Part shown: piece after piece, positions 41,549-50,687 of the stretch
How positions within the stretch are numbered: the first letter of the stretch is position 1
Layout: the number at the start of each line of letters is the position of its first letter
Source: JAOUEA01 sp963821935
GTDB lineage: Bacteria; Actinomycetota; UBA4738; HRBIN12
Assembly: GCA_963821935.1 (NCBI GenBank)
Contig: CAWGFM010000004.1
Coordinates: 558,001-622,000 of the forward strand
Reading direction: 5' to 3'
DNA: 64,000 nucleotides
Position numbers and translations under genes: made by a program
Notes under the pieces: generated by a model
The model's database searches: none
The model's input: the letters and a program-made list of their open reading frames with translations, nothing else
What the model was told of the DNA's origin: nothing

Positions 41549-42751
41549 ATGGCCGTCGGAACTTCCCCCTACACCGGCGGCGCCGACACGCTCGGCGCCG
41601 ATCCGATCCGTGTGCTCATCGCCGATGACGAACCGGCCCTACGGGTCGCGTTGGCCGACCTGCTCGCCCACGAAGATCACGTGACGCTGATCGGAACGGC
41701 GGGGGATGCCGACGAAGCCATCCGGATCGCGACCGCGCAACGGCCGGACGTGGCCTTGGTCGATGTGAAGATGCCCGCCGGAGGCGGCCCCCGGGCGGCT
41801 CGAGAGATCACGCGTCTCTCACCCGCCACGCGCGTCATCGCGCTCTCCGCCTTCGAGGACCGGCCCACCGTCCTGGAGATGCTCCGGGCGGGGGCGGTCG
41901 GCTACCTCGTCAAGGGCACCGCGGGGGACGAGATCCTGGGCTCGATCGAACGGGTGATGGCTGGTGGCGCCAGCCTGTCCTCGGAGGTCATCGCCGGCAT
42001 CGTCTACGAGCTCACCCAGCAGCTGCGGCGAGAGGACAGCGTGCGCGAGGCGCGGGACGCCCGGCGCAGCGAGATCGAGCGATTCGTCGCTGGCGAAGGC
42101 CTCTCCATGGTCTTCCAGCCCATCATGGAGCTCACCACGATGAGAACCATGGGCATGGAAGCACTCGCACGATTCCATTCGTTGCCGCTTCGGCCTCCCA
42201 ACGAATGGTTCGCCGAAGCCGTCGCGCACGCGCTGGGTGTCCAGCTCGAGATCGCGACCGTCACCCAGGCGCTGGAGAGCCTGGAGCGGATCCCGGACAA
42301 TGCCTACCTCGCGGTCAACTGCTCGCACCGCGCCGCGATCTCGCCACCGTTCATCCGCATCCTGGAGCCGCACGCCGAGCGCCTGGTGCTGGAGATCACC
42401 GAACACGAGGCGGTGGAGGACTACGAAGGCTTGGTGCAGTCGCTCGCGCCGCTGCGGGCCATGGGCGCCCGGATCGCGATCGACGATGCCGGTGCCGGGT
42501 TCGCCAGCTTGCGACACACGCTGCGCATCACCCCCGACATCGTGAAGATGGATCTGAGCCTCACACGTGGTATCGACCACGACCGTGCCAAGCGCGCGCT
42601 GGCCTCGGCGCTGGTCTCGTTCGCGGGTGAGATGGACATGTGCATGGTGGCCGAGGGCATCGAGACGGCCGCAGAGCTCGCAACCCTGCGAGAGTTGGGC
42701 GTTCCGCACGGACAGGGCTTCTACCTGGCCGAACCCGGACCTCTGGCCTGA
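41549..42751 (+). CDS. Response regulator with EAL domain (cyclic-di-GMP phosphodiesterase)
   Basis: A 400-residue signalling protein: a REC domain (about 20-135; IADDEPALR, phospho-acceptor Asp in VALVDVKMP, Lys in VKGTA), a short linker helix, then an EAL domain (about 170-395). The EAL active site is largely conserved: GMEALARF, ITEHEA, IDDAGAGFASL, KMDLSL and AEGIET. It should hydrolyse cyclic-di-GMP under control of phosphorylation. TAGCGT (41536-41541) lies seven bases before the ATG. It is convergent with a REC-GGDEF protein, its enzymatic opposite. No kinase is adjacent. Confidence 0.9.
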   Translation: MAVGTSPYTGGADTLGADPIRVLIADDEPALRVALADLLAHEDHVTLIGTAGDADEAIRIATAQRPDVALVDVKMPAGGGPRAAREITRLSPATRVIALSAFEDRPTVLEMLRAGAVGYLVKGTAGDEILGSIERVMAGGASLSSEVIAGIVYELTQQLRREDSVREARDARRSEIERFVAGEGLSMVFQPIMELTTMRTMGMEALARFHSLPLRPPNEWFAEAVAHALGVQLEIATVTQALESLERIPDNAYLAVNCSHRAAISPPFIRILEPHAERLVLEITEHEAVEDYEGLVQSLAPLRAMGARIAIDDAGAGFASLRHTLRITPDIVKMDLSLTRGIDHDRAKRALASALVSFAGEMDMCMVAEGIETAAELATLRELGVPHGQGFYLAEPGPLA

Positions 42752-42790
42752 CGCCCCGAGCCGGCGTGGCGGCCGCTCACCGGGCGTCAG
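42748..42790. terminator. Bidirectional terminator-like hairpin between the EAL and GGDEF genes
   Basis: A perfect 9-base inverted repeat, CTGACGCCC at 42748-42756 and GGGCGTCAG at 42782-42790, spans the whole gap between the convergent genes. The arms contain the stop codons of both. Inner GAGC/GCTC and GCCG/CGGC pairs extend the stem. There is no U-tract on either side, as is common in high-GC actinobacteria. Confidence 0.55.
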
Positions 42791-43767
42791 ATCGTTCGGC
42801 GATCCATCGCCCACGAGGAGCCGGACGAGCCCTTCGTGAACTGCTTCATCTCGGTCGCCACGGCCACGGCCTCGGCGTAATGCTGGAAGTTCCGATGATC
42901 GGTCGTCGCGATGCCGATCGACACCGTGAGCATCGGGAATCGCTGCAGCTCACCTCGGCGGTTGGTGACCTCGACGTAGCCGCGGTCACGGTCGTCGTCG
43001 TCGTAGAGGCCGGGCGCAGCCCCGTCGAACCGCTCCACGATGGCCTGTGCCACGACCGCAGCCTGCCCGGGATCCACGACCACGACGAAGTCATCGCCCC
43101 CCACGTGGCCCACGAACGCCTCGCCTCCGGTGAGCTCGCGGGCAACCTCCTCGATGAGATCGGCAGCGAACTGGATCACCTGGTCGCCACGCATGAACCC
43201 GTAATGGTCGTTGAACGCCTTGAAGTGGTCGAGGTCGGCGTACAGGATCGCGAACGTACGGTGCTGATCCACGCGGGCGTCGATCTCCTCCTCGATGCGC
43301 ACGTTGCCGGGCAGTCCGGTGAGCGGCGACTGGGCGCGCATGTCGCGGGACCGCCGCAGGACACCGCGGATGCGCGCCAGCAGCTCCGGGGTGTCGAACG
43401 GCTTGACGATGTAGTCGTCGGCGCCGATCGCGAACCCTTCCAGCTTGTCCGCAGACAGGCCGCGTGCGGTGAGCATGATGATCGACACGGTGGCGGTCCG
43501 TGGATCCTGGCGCAGGCGGCGCGTCAGCTCGAACCCGTCCATGTTCGGCATCATCACGTCGGCCAGCACCAGGTCGGGGCACCGTTCCTGCGCGGTGAGC
43601 AACGCCTGCGACCCGTCGGATGCCACACGGACGTCGTAGCCCGCGGCCCGGAGCTCGATCTCGAGCAACCGCGCGATGAAGGGGTCGTCGTCGACCACCA
43701 ACAGGCTCTCGCCGCCGCCCCTCTCGCCGGCCCGCTCCACCTTGAAGTCGTCCTCGACCCCGGTCAC
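42787..43767 (-). CDS. Response regulator with GGDEF domain (putative diguanylate cyclase, GGDDF variant)
   Basis: A 326-residue protein: a REC domain (about 20-135; VVDDDPFIARLLEIEL, Asp in LVLADVMMPNMDG, KPFDTPELLARI) and a GGDEF domain (about 155-320; LTGLPGN, LYADLDHFKAFND). The signature reads GGDDF instead of GG[DE]EF, an Asp for the catalytic-site Glu, and the inhibitory RxxD site upstream is absent. Activity is thus likely but not assured. The frame is open to 44139; the GTG at 43767 with GGAG five bases ahead is chosen, and the GTG at 43773 is possible. Confidence 0.85.
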   Translation of the reverse strand: MTGVEDDFKVERAGERGGGESLLVVDDDPFIARLLEIELRAAGYDVRVASDGSQALLTAQERCPDLVLADVMMPNMDGFELTRRLRQDPRTATVSIIMLTARGLSADKLEGFAIGADDYIVKPFDTPELLARIRGVLRRSRDMRAQSPLTGLPGNVRIEEEIDARVDQHRTFAILYADLDHFKAFNDHYGFMRGDQVIQFAADLIEEVARELTGGEAFVGHVGGDDFVVVVDPGQAAVVAQAIVERFDGAAPGLYDDDDRDRGYVEVTNRRGELQRFPMLTVSIGIATTDHRNFQHYAEAVAVATEMKQFTKGSSGSSWAMDRRTI

Positions 43768-43915
43768 AACCACTCCGCTCGCTCGTCCATCAGCAACGGC
43801 AGCCACGCATCCCCGCGTGGTCCGCTCTTGGAATCGGCACTTTAGTCCCCAAGGTGAAGCGTGTCGGGGAGGCTTCTGCCACGATGGTCCTGGCACGAGT
43901 TCGAAAGGGGTTCGG

Positions 43916-45292
43916 ATGCAGGTGCTCGACACGTTCCTGGACGCCATGGGCAACACACCCCTGGTGCGGCTGGACCGGGTCGCCCGAAGCGTGCAGCCCA
44001 CCGTCCTGGCCAAGCTGGAGATGCTCAACCCGGGCGGGTCGGTGAAGGACCGGATCGGCATCCGCATGATCGAGGCCGCCGAGCGCGAAGGCCTGCTGAA
44101 GCCGGGCGGGACGATCGTGGAGCCCACGAGCGGCAACACGGGCCACGGTCTCGCGATCGCGGCGGCGATCCGCGGCTACAAGTGCATCTTCGTCATGCCC
44201 GACAAGATGAGCCAGGAGAAGATCGGGCTGCTTCGCGCCTACGGCGCCGAGGTCATCATCACGCCGACGGCGGTGCACCCGGACTCGCCTGAGAGCTACT
44301 ACCGCGTCGCCGACCGGCTGGCGGAGGAGATCCCCGGTGCGTTCCAGCCCAACCAGTACTGGAACCCGCAGAACCCTCAGACCCACTATGAAACGACCGG
44401 CCCGGAGATCTGGGACCAGACCGATGGCACCGTCGACGTCTTCGTCGCCGGCGTCGGCACCGGTGGCACGATCAGCGGCGTGGGTCGCTACCTGAAGGAA
44501 CGCAACCCGAACATCATGGTCGTGGGTGCCGACCCGGAAGGCTCGGTCTATTCCGGCGACCAACCACGGCCTTACCTGGTGGAAGGGATCGGTGAGGACT
44601 TCTGGCCCGGCACCTTCGATCCGGCGGTCGTGGACCGTTATGTGAAGGTGGGAGACCGCGACTCCTTCCTGACGGCCCGGGCGGTGACACGACAGGAAGG
44701 CATCTTGGTTGGCGGGTCGTGCGGCACCGCGGTGTTCGCGGCGCTGCAGGTCGCCCGCGAATTCGCCGCCGACACGACGGTGGTGGTCCTGTTGCCGGAC
44801 ACCGGCCGCGGCTACCTGTCGAAGGTCTACTCCGAGTCCTGGATGCTGCAGTACGGCATGCTCGAGCGCCCCGAGGCGATCCGCGTCGAAGAGGTCTTGG
44901 CCTCCAAGGGCGGTGAGATGCCCACGCTGGTCACGGTCGACGCCCACGCGAAGGTGCGCCACGCCGTGGACGTCCTGAAGGAGCACGACATCTCCCAAGC
45001 ACCGGTGGTGCGCGGCGAGGGTGCCGACGTATCGTCGTTCGTGGGCTCGATCCGCGATCGTGAGCTGCTGGAGCGGGTGTTCCGCGACCCCGACGCCCTC
45101 CAGGCGGACGTCGCCGAAGTGATGGCCGCTCCGATCGCCATGGTGGAGTGGGACCACCCCATCGAGTCGGCGTTCGCTGAGCTGGAGCACGGCCCGGCCG
45201 TGCTCGTCGCGAAGGCCGGCCAGGTGCTCGGCGTGTTGACGCGGAGCGACCTGTTGGACTTCCTGGCCCACCGCCGGCAGAGCCGAGCCTGA
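43916..45292 (+). CDS. cbs: Cystathionine beta-synthase
   Basis: A 458-residue PLP enzyme joining homocysteine and serine. The catalytic domain has the PLP-Lys in NPGGSVKDRIG, EPTSGNTGHGLA and GVGTGGTISGVGRYL. Residues about 330-455 form two CBS domains (MPTLVTVDAHAKVRHAV; VLTRSDLLDFL), the regulatory tail that distinguishes CBS from cysteine synthase. The ATG at 43916 follows AAAGGGG. First gene of a three-gene operon with a DUF429 protein and a cystathionine lyase/synthase. Confidence 0.92.
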   Translation: MQVLDTFLDAMGNTPLVRLDRVARSVQPTVLAKLEMLNPGGSVKDRIGIRMIEAAEREGLLKPGGTIVEPTSGNTGHGLAIAAAIRGYKCIFVMPDKMSQEKIGLLRAYGAEVIITPTAVHPDSPESYYRVADRLAEEIPGAFQPNQYWNPQNPQTHYETTGPEIWDQTDGTVDVFVAGVGTGGTISGVGRYLKERNPNIMVVGADPEGSVYSGDQPRPYLVEGIGEDFWPGTFDPAVVDRYVKVGDRDSFLTARAVTRQEGILVGGSCGTAVFAALQVAREFAADTTVVVLLPDTGRGYLSKVYSESWMLQYGMLERPEAIRVEEVLASKGGEMPTLVTVDAHAKVRHAVDVLKEHDISQAPVVRGEGADVSSFVGSIRDRELLERVFRDPDALQADVAEVMAAPIAMVEWDHPIESAFAELEHGPAVLVAKAGQVLGVLTRSDLLDFLAHRRQSRA

Positions 45293-45300
45293 GCGAAGGC

Positions 45301-46137
45301 GTGCGGTCGCTGGGCATCGACGTGGGCGTCGACAAGGGGCTCGACCTGGTCCTGCTCGACGAACGGCTGGTGCCGCTGCAGGTTCGTTCCCATGTGGGCG
45401 TTCGTGACGTCGCCGAGGCGATCGGACAGCTCCGCCCCGATGTGATAGCGATCGACTCCCCGCCTCGCTGGGCGGCGACCGGACGATCCCGGCGCACCGA
45501 GCGTGAACTGGCCGGCCTCAACATCCAATCGTTCAACACCCCTAGCGCCGAGCACGGCCAGGGGAACGCGTTCTTCGACTGGATGCGCGTGGGGTTCGAG
45601 GTCTTCTCCCAGGCGGCGAAGGCAGGGTTCCCCACCTACAGCGCGGGTAGCCCGAAGGGCAAGGCCATGGAGGTGTTCCCCCACGCCAGCGCGGTGGTGT
45701 TGGCGGGGGCGCTGCCTCCGAAGGACGTGCGCAAGCGCGCCTGGCGTGAGGCGGTGCTGCGTGCCCAAGGGGTGCGCACCGACGAGCTGGGCTCGCAGGA
45801 TCGGATCGACGCCGCGCTGGCTGCGCTGACCGGATTGTTGGCACTCACCGGGAAGCGGTTCGCGCCCGGCGACCCGTCGGAGGGCGTCATCGTGGTGCCA
45901 TCGGTGGCCCTCTCAGCGACGCCCTACAAGCACGCCGCGGCACCACCGCCCGACGCGCAACCGTTGTTCTCCTACTGTGCATGCGGGGATCGTGCGTGCC
46001 AGCAGCTGGTGCGCGGCGAGTTCGCGCCCGGTCACGATGCCAAGCGCAAGGCCATGCTCTGGTCCCGGGCTCGCGACGGTGCGGAGGCGATGGACGAGTT
46101 GACCCGGCGCAGGTGGAAGCGCCCTCCCGAGATGTGA
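45301..46137 (+). CDS. DUF429-family protein
   Basis: A 278-residue protein of a family with a predicted RNase H-like fold: SLGIDVGVDKGLDLVLLD and VIAIDSPPRWAATG give the expected acidic strand ends, and AMEVFPHASAVVLAG and DRIDAALAALTGLLAL follow. A C-terminal YCACGDRACQQLV Cys set suggests a metal site. No biochemical role is established for the family. It lies 8 bases after cbs and 11 before the cystathionine lyase gene, so it is transcribed with transsulfuration enzymes. GTG start. Confidence 0.8.
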   Translation: MRSLGIDVGVDKGLDLVLLDERLVPLQVRSHVGVRDVAEAIGQLRPDVIAIDSPPRWAATGRSRRTERELAGLNIQSFNTPSAEHGQGNAFFDWMRVGFEVFSQAAKAGFPTYSAGSPKGKAMEVFPHASAVVLAGALPPKDVRKRAWREAVLRAQGVRTDELGSQDRIDAALAALTGLLALTGKRFAPGDPSEGVIVVPSVALSATPYKHAAAPPPDAQPLFSYCACGDRACQQLVRGEFAPGHDAKRKAMLWSRARDGAEAMDELTRRRWKRPPEM

Positions 46138-46148
46138 ACGAGGAGCCG

Positions 46149-47297
46149 ATGACCGACCAGGACCCGAGGCTGCGGTTCGAGACCCGCGCGATCCACGCGG
46201 GCCAGGACCCTGACGGACCCTATGGTGCGGTCAACGTTCCCATCTACCAGACGTCCACGTACGCACAGCACGCCGTGGGCGAGCCGAAGGTGTGGGACTA
46301 CGCCCGAGGTGGCAACCCCACACGCGAAGCGTTCCAGACGGCGTTGGCCTCACTCGAATCAGGCGCGCGCGGGTTCGCATTCAGCAGTGGCATGGGCGCC
46401 GAGACCACGCTCCTGCTCACCTTGCAGCCGGGCGACCACGTGGTGCTGGGCGACGACGTGTACGGCGGCACCTATCGGCTGCTGTCGAAGGTGTTGAGCG
46501 GGTGGGGCCTCACCATGTCGACGGTGGACCTCAGCGACCTCGACGCGTTGTCGAGCGCCATGACCTCGTGGACCAAGCTCGTGTGGGTCGAGTCTCCGTC
46601 GAATCCGCTCCTGAAGATCGTCGACATCGGGGCGGTGGCGACGGTCGCCCACGACGGGGGAGCCCGCGTGGTGGTCGACAACACGTTCGCGACCCCCGCC
46701 CTGCAGCGCCCGCTGGCGCTCGGCGCCGACGCTGTGCTCCACAGCGTGACGAAATACATCGGCGGCCATTCCGACCTCATGGGTGGCGCGGTGGTCACCG
46801 ACGACGAGGAATGGATCGAGCGTCTGGCCTTCCTCACGAACGCCCTCGGCGCCGTGCCCGGCCCGATGGACTGCTACCTGGCGCTTCGCGGCCTGAAGAC
46901 GCTCGCGGTTCGCATGCGCGCGCATTGCGTAGGGGCGCGTGCGATCGCCGGATACCTCCAGACCCACCCGCGCGTGACCGCTGTGCACTATCCGGGCCTG
47001 ACCGATGATCCCGGTCACGAGCTGGCGAAACGTCAGATGGCCGATTTCGGCGGCATGGTCTCGTTCCGCGTGGGCTCGGCCGAGCTCGCGGTGGCGCTCG
47101 CCCAGCGCACCAAGCTGTTCTGGCTCGCCGAATCGTTGGGCGGCGTCGAGAGTCTGATCGAGGTGCCGGGGCCCATGACGCACGCCAGCGTGGCGGGCTC
47201 ACCGCTCGAGGTTCCCGACGATCTGGTTCGGTTGTCCGTGGGCATCGAGCATCCCGATGACCTCATCGAAGACCTGGCACAGGCGTTCACGGGTTGA
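46149..47297 (+). CDS. Cystathionine gamma-lyase/gamma-synthase (PLP, Cys/Met metabolism family)
   Basis: A 382-residue PLP enzyme. It shows FETRAIHAGQDPDGPYGAVNVPIYQTST (family N-terminus), FSSGMGAETTLLL, VVVDNTFATPALQRPL and the PLP-Lys motif HSVTKYIGGHSDLMGG. With cbs upstream it is most likely the lyase that yields cysteine; gamma-synthase activity cannot be excluded. The upstream open frame lies in the DUF429 gene, and the ATG at 46149 follows AACGAGGAG. Strong co-transcription signal from short gaps. Confidence 0.92.
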   Translation: MTDQDPRLRFETRAIHAGQDPDGPYGAVNVPIYQTSTYAQHAVGEPKVWDYARGGNPTREAFQTALASLESGARGFAFSSGMGAETTLLLTLQPGDHVVLGDDVYGGTYRLLSKVLSGWGLTMSTVDLSDLDALSSAMTSWTKLVWVESPSNPLLKIVDIGAVATVAHDGGARVVVDNTFATPALQRPLALGADAVLHSVTKYIGGHSDLMGGAVVTDDEEWIERLAFLTNALGAVPGPMDCYLALRGLKTLAVRMRAHCVGARAIAGYLQTHPRVTAVHYPGLTDDPGHELAKRQMADFGGMVSFRVGSAELAVALAQRTKLFWLAESLGGVESLIEVPGPMTHASVAGSPLEVPDDLVRLSVGIEHPDDLIEDLAQAFTG

Positions 47298-47302
47298 GCC
47301 TC

Positions 47303-48141
47303 GTGCCGAACCCCGATGCATCCGCCCTCTCACGCCACTGGCAGCGGATCACGGTCGATGACGACGTCGAGATCGCCTACACCGAACCGTGGCTCGGGGC
47401 CGCCCGTCGTGTTCGTGCCCGGCTGGACGATGTCCGGCGAGGTGTTTCGAGCACCAGCTGACCGCGTTGTCCTCGAGGTTCCGCGCGATCACGTTCGACC
47501 CGCGAAGCCATGGGCGCTCGACGATGACCGAGGCTGGCAACAGTTACCTGCAGCAGGGCCGTGACCTCGTGGCGTTCCTCGACGCGCTGCGCCTGACCCA
47601 GGTCCACGTCGTGGCCTGGTCCTACGGGAGCCTCGCCTGCTATGCCGCGATCGAGCAGGCGGGGAGCCAGCGCATCCACTCGATGACGGTGATCGACGAG
47701 ACGCCGAAGCCGCTCGCGACCGGCGCGCCCGGCGAATGGGCGGAGATGGACCTGACGGAGTTCCTCGACGAACTTGTCGGTCCCGTGGTCGGCGAGCCCG
47801 AGGCATTCGCGACGGAGTTCGTGACGTGGCTCGTGGATCGAACGCCACGGCCGGACGAACTCCGATGGTTGTCGGGGATGCACCTCGCGACCCCCCGTCA
47901 CGCTGCCGCGACGCTCGTGATAAGCGCGATGTTGAGCGACTACAGCGACCTCGCCACGTCGCTGGCCTCGACGATCCCCTTCGCGAATGCGATCCGGCGC
48001 GACTGGCTCGACGACGCCACACCATGGATGTCCGCCCACATGCCGACCGCTGAGCTCTGGACCATGCGGTGCCATCTGGGTTTCTGGGACGACCCGGACG
48101 AGTTCAACGAACGACTCGTCGCGTTCCTCGACGGTGCCTAG
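47303..48141 (+). pseudogene. Alpha/beta hydrolase with two single-base frameshifts
   Basis: A roughly 278-residue alpha/beta hydrolase can be read only by joining three frames. Frame one (from the GTG at 47303) gives VDDDVEIAYTE, frame two gives RGSGPPVVFVPGWTMSGEVF, and frame three gives EHQLTALSSRFRAITFDPRSHGRS and everything after. Each join needs one extra base removed: a C at 47387-47388 and the C at 47448. The catalytic parts are otherwise good: oxyanion VPGWT, nucleophile elbow VVAWSYGSLA, and a C-terminal CHLGFWDDPDEFN His. The longest intact piece runs from about 47449 to 48141. It is either a fresh pseudogene or carries base-call errors. Ends overlapping the convergent VOC gene. 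Confidence 0.75.
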
Positions 48142-48767
48142 ATGGCCAGCGTCCCGCCGTCTCCCAGCGCCAGGGTGACCGCACGGATCCCCGGCTGCCC
48201 TCCGCCGATCACGTCGATCGGGAGGTCGGCGCCACCCAGCCAGTCACGCAGGCGGACCGGGTCGCCCGTCACCTCGATGCTGGCGATGCCTCGAACGTCG
48301 ACGCGGTGCTCCGCGTGCATCCGACCGGGCATGAGGTCGTCCGGGACGTCCCAGCTGATGAAGAACGGCAGATAGGGATCCCGCACGCCTTCCTCCAAGC
48401 CGGAACCGTGCCAGCGGATCTGCCTGCCGTCCTCGGTGGTCCGCGACCCGGATGCCACCGCGATCTCCAGACGGGAGGCGGTGGCCTCCACGTCGGGATC
48501 GGCGACGCAGATCTCGGCCCAGCGGTCATCGCCGTCCGCCGTGAACCGGAGGATGTCCCGACCGAAGACCGAGGTGCTGGCGACCTCGGGGTCAACCACC
48601 GAGATGAGCTCCAGATAGTCCGATCCCATCGGGATGATGCGGTTCGCGGTTCCCCATGCGGGGTGCACGCCGCCGGGCACCGACGCCAACCCGTGCTCGC
48701 GGAGGATGCGCTCTCCAGCTTCGTCCAGGTCCGCCACCGCCAGCACCGCGTGATCGATCGACAGCAT
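48138..48767 (-). CDS. VOC/glyoxalase-like domain protein
   Basis: A 209-residue protein beginning MLSIDHAVLAVADLDEAGERIL, the first beta-alpha unit of vicinal-oxygen-chelate proteins, then GTANRIIPMGSDYLELISVVD, typical of the glyoxalase-like group with the metal-ligand Glu. A second, weaker repeat follows. GAGGAGG stands just before the ATG at 48767; the longer frame to 48836 lacks family residues. Substrate unknown. Confidence 0.8.
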   Translation of the reverse strand: MLSIDHAVLAVADLDEAGERILREHGLASVPGGVHPAWGTANRIIPMGSDYLELISVVDPEVASTSVFGRDILRFTADGDDRWAEICVADPDVEATASRLEIAVASGSRTTEDGRQIRWHGSGLEEGVRDPYLPFFISWDVPDDLMPGRMHAEHRVDVRGIASIEVTGDPVRLRDWLGGADLPIDVIGGGQPGIRAVTLALGDGGTLAI

Positions 48768-48823
48768 CCGCGTCCTCCTCGTGTGTCGCTCCATAGTGCC
48801 AGTCAGGGCGTACCCTCGGATGG

Positions 48824-50047
48824 ATGGCCCGCGCACCGCTCCCCCGCCCGCTGCTCGTCGGCACCGTGGCCGCCCTGGCGTGGCTGACCGCCGGCTTCGG
48901 CGGTGTCGCGCAGGGCGCCGAGCCTGAGCCGTTCGTGCAGGGACTGGCGTTCCCCACCAACATGGCCTTCGCCCCCGACGGCCGACTGTTCTTCACCGAG
49001 AAGGACACGGGCAACGTTCGCATCGTCCGGGACGGCGAGGTGCTGGCACGGCCGTTCGTGACGCTTCCCGTGGTGCCCGATGCCGAACGCGGCCTGCTGG
49101 GCATCGCGATCGACCCGAACTTCGATCAGGAGCCCTGGGTCTACCTCTACCTGTCGGATGCCGCCGACGGCGTCAACCGGCTCGTGCGCGTCCGGGCCCA
49201 GGGCGACCGGGGTGGGCGGCCCGAGACGTTGCTGGAAGGGCTCGATTCCGCCGCCGGCTATCACAACGGGGGAGATCTGGTGTTCGCCACCGACGGGTCG
49301 TTGTTCGCCTCGCTGGGAGAGGCGCACGATGCCGACCGAGCGCAGGACACCGACGACCTGGGCGGCAAGATCGTGCGAGTGAACCCCGACGGAACCGTGC
49401 CCACCGACAACCCCTTCGGCGCGGACAACCCGGTGTGGTCCTACGGTCACCGCAACTCGTTCGGCCTGTGCATCGATCGCGAAACCGGCGAGCTCTGGGA
49501 GACCGAGAACGGTCCCGATGTCGACGACGAGGTCAACCTGATCGAACCGGGCGCGAACTACGGCTGGCCCCGGGTGACCGGTCGGGCCAGCGGTGGTTCG
49601 TTCGTCCAGCCGGTGGTGGTGTTCCCGGACACGATCGCCGTCACCGGGTGCGCGGTGGTCGACGGCGACCTCTACTTCGGATCCTACGACGGCCTGCTCT
49701 GGCGGCTCCCCGCCGACGAACGGGCATCCGGAAAAGCGAACGAGGTCGCCCAGCTCCCTGGTGGCGTCACCGATGTCGTACTGGGACCGGAGGACCTCCT
49801 CTACATCGCCACGACGGACGCCATCTTCACGATGGAACCCCTGGGTTCGACTGCAGCTCCGTCGTCCGCCTCGGCCTCACCGACGGCGACTGCGAGCAGC
49901 TCCTCGGTGCCGGCGGCACCGGAGACGGCCGACGAGACGAACGGCGGGTCCAACGTCCAGACGCTGATCGCGATCGGTGCCGGGATCGCGCTCGCCGTGG
50001 GACTGGGCCTGCGCTTCGCGGCGGGCCGCCGGCTCCATCGGTCCTAA
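48824..50047 (+). CDS. Secreted PQQ-dependent sugar (aldose) dehydrogenase-like protein with C-terminal membrane anchor
   Basis: A 407-residue exported six-bladed beta-propeller of the soluble glucose/sorbosone dehydrogenase family. A Sec signal (about 1-31) precedes FVQGLAFPTNMAFAPDGRLFFTEK, ERGLLGIAIDPNF, YHNGGDLVF, YGHRNSFGL and PGANYGWP, the usual PQQ and calcium surroundings. A Ser/Ala/Thr-rich linker leads to a C-terminal membrane helix (about 380-397) and a basic tail, so the enzyme is held on the outer face of the membrane. TACCCT (48811-48816) is seven bases before the ATG. Confidence 0.85.
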   Translation: MARAPLPRPLLVGTVAALAWLTAGFGGVAQGAEPEPFVQGLAFPTNMAFAPDGRLFFTEKDTGNVRIVRDGEVLARPFVTLPVVPDAERGLLGIAIDPNFDQEPWVYLYLSDAADGVNRLVRVRAQGDRGGRPETLLEGLDSAAGYHNGGDLVFATDGSLFASLGEAHDADRAQDTDDLGGKIVRVNPDGTVPTDNPFGADNPVWSYGHRNSFGLCIDRETGELWETENGPDVDDEVNLIEPGANYGWPRVTGRASGGSFVQPVVVFPDTIAVTGCAVVDGDLYFGSYDGLLWRLPADERASGKANEVAQLPGGVTDVVLGPEDLLYIATTDAIFTMEPLGSTAAPSSASASPTATASSSSVPAAPETADETNGGSNVQTLIAIGAGIALAVGLGLRFAAGRRLHRS

Positions 50048-50208
50048 CCGACCGGGCGCTTCAGGTAGGCGACCGTCGAGGTCGCTCCCGATGGCGTCGG
50101 CTGAGCGACCACCGACACGAGCTCCCACCCGTCCAGACCGAAGGTGTTCAGGATCTCGCCGGGGTTGTGCTCGAGCAGTGGTGCCACGAAGTATTCCCAG
50201 TTGGTCAT
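50044..50208 (-). CDS. Small DUF4177-like protein
   Basis: A 54-residue protein, MTNWEYFVAPLLEHNPGEILN followed by LDGWELVSVVAQ and ending VAYLKRPVG. The pattern W-E-Y ... G-W-E-L-V ... K-R is that of DUF4177 proteins. The ATG overlaps the stop of the CoA-binding gene by 4 bases and AGGGGAA stands upstream, so it is co-translated. Its end overlaps the convergent dehydrogenase stop. Function unknown. Confidence 0.7.
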   Translation of the reverse strand: MTNWEYFVAPLLEHNPGEILNTFGLDGWELVSVVAQPTPSGATSTVAYLKRPVG

Positions 50209-50687
50209 GACGGTTCCCCTCGTTCCTCTCGTTCGCGTGCGCGGTCCGGTTCATCCGGCCCGGCGTTCAGACGCATGATCGTCTGCTTGATGCAGATCCC
50301 CATGACGACCGTCAGACCTGCCTCCGAAGCGATACTGCCGGACTCCTCGTTCACGATGTCCAGTTGCAGCCACAGCGCCGACGCACCGGCCGCCACCGCA
50401 TCACGTGCCACGTCCGGCGTCTGCTCGGCCCGGCGGAACACGTCGACGATGTCGAGGTGCAGGTCCGCCGGGATGTCTCCCAGCGTGGGATAGGCGGGCT
50501 CGCCCAGCACCTCGGACTCTCGCGGATGGACCGGAACGATCCGGTACCCCTGCTCCTGCAGGAAGGTCGCCACGTCCAGCGCGGGCCGGTCCGGCTTCGA
50601 GCTGAGCCCGACGACCGCGATCGTGCGGGCATCGGCCAGCAGCCGGCGGAGCACGTCGTCCGCAGGAACCACAGCGTCGGCAGTCAC
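50205..50687 (-). CDS. CoA-binding domain protein (YccU-like)
   Basis: A 160-residue Rossmann-type CoA-binding protein: ARTIAVVGLSSKPDRPALDVATFLQEQGYRIVPVHP, then VDVFRRAEQTPDVARDAVAAGASALWLQ and a VVMGICIKQTI end. Such stand-alone proteins resemble the N-terminus of succinyl-CoA ligase; their role is not settled. The GTG at 50687 overlaps the Nudix stop by 4 bases (GTGA), which decides the start over an ATG at 50759 inside the Nudix gene. Confidence 0.85.
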   Translation of the reverse strand: MTADAVVPADDVLRRLLADARTIAVVGLSSKPDRPALDVATFLQEQGYRIVPVHPRESEVLGEPAYPTLGDIPADLHLDIVDVFRRAEQTPDVARDAVAAGASALWLQLDIVNEESGSIASEAGLTVVMGICIKQTIMRLNAGPDEPDRAREREERGEPS

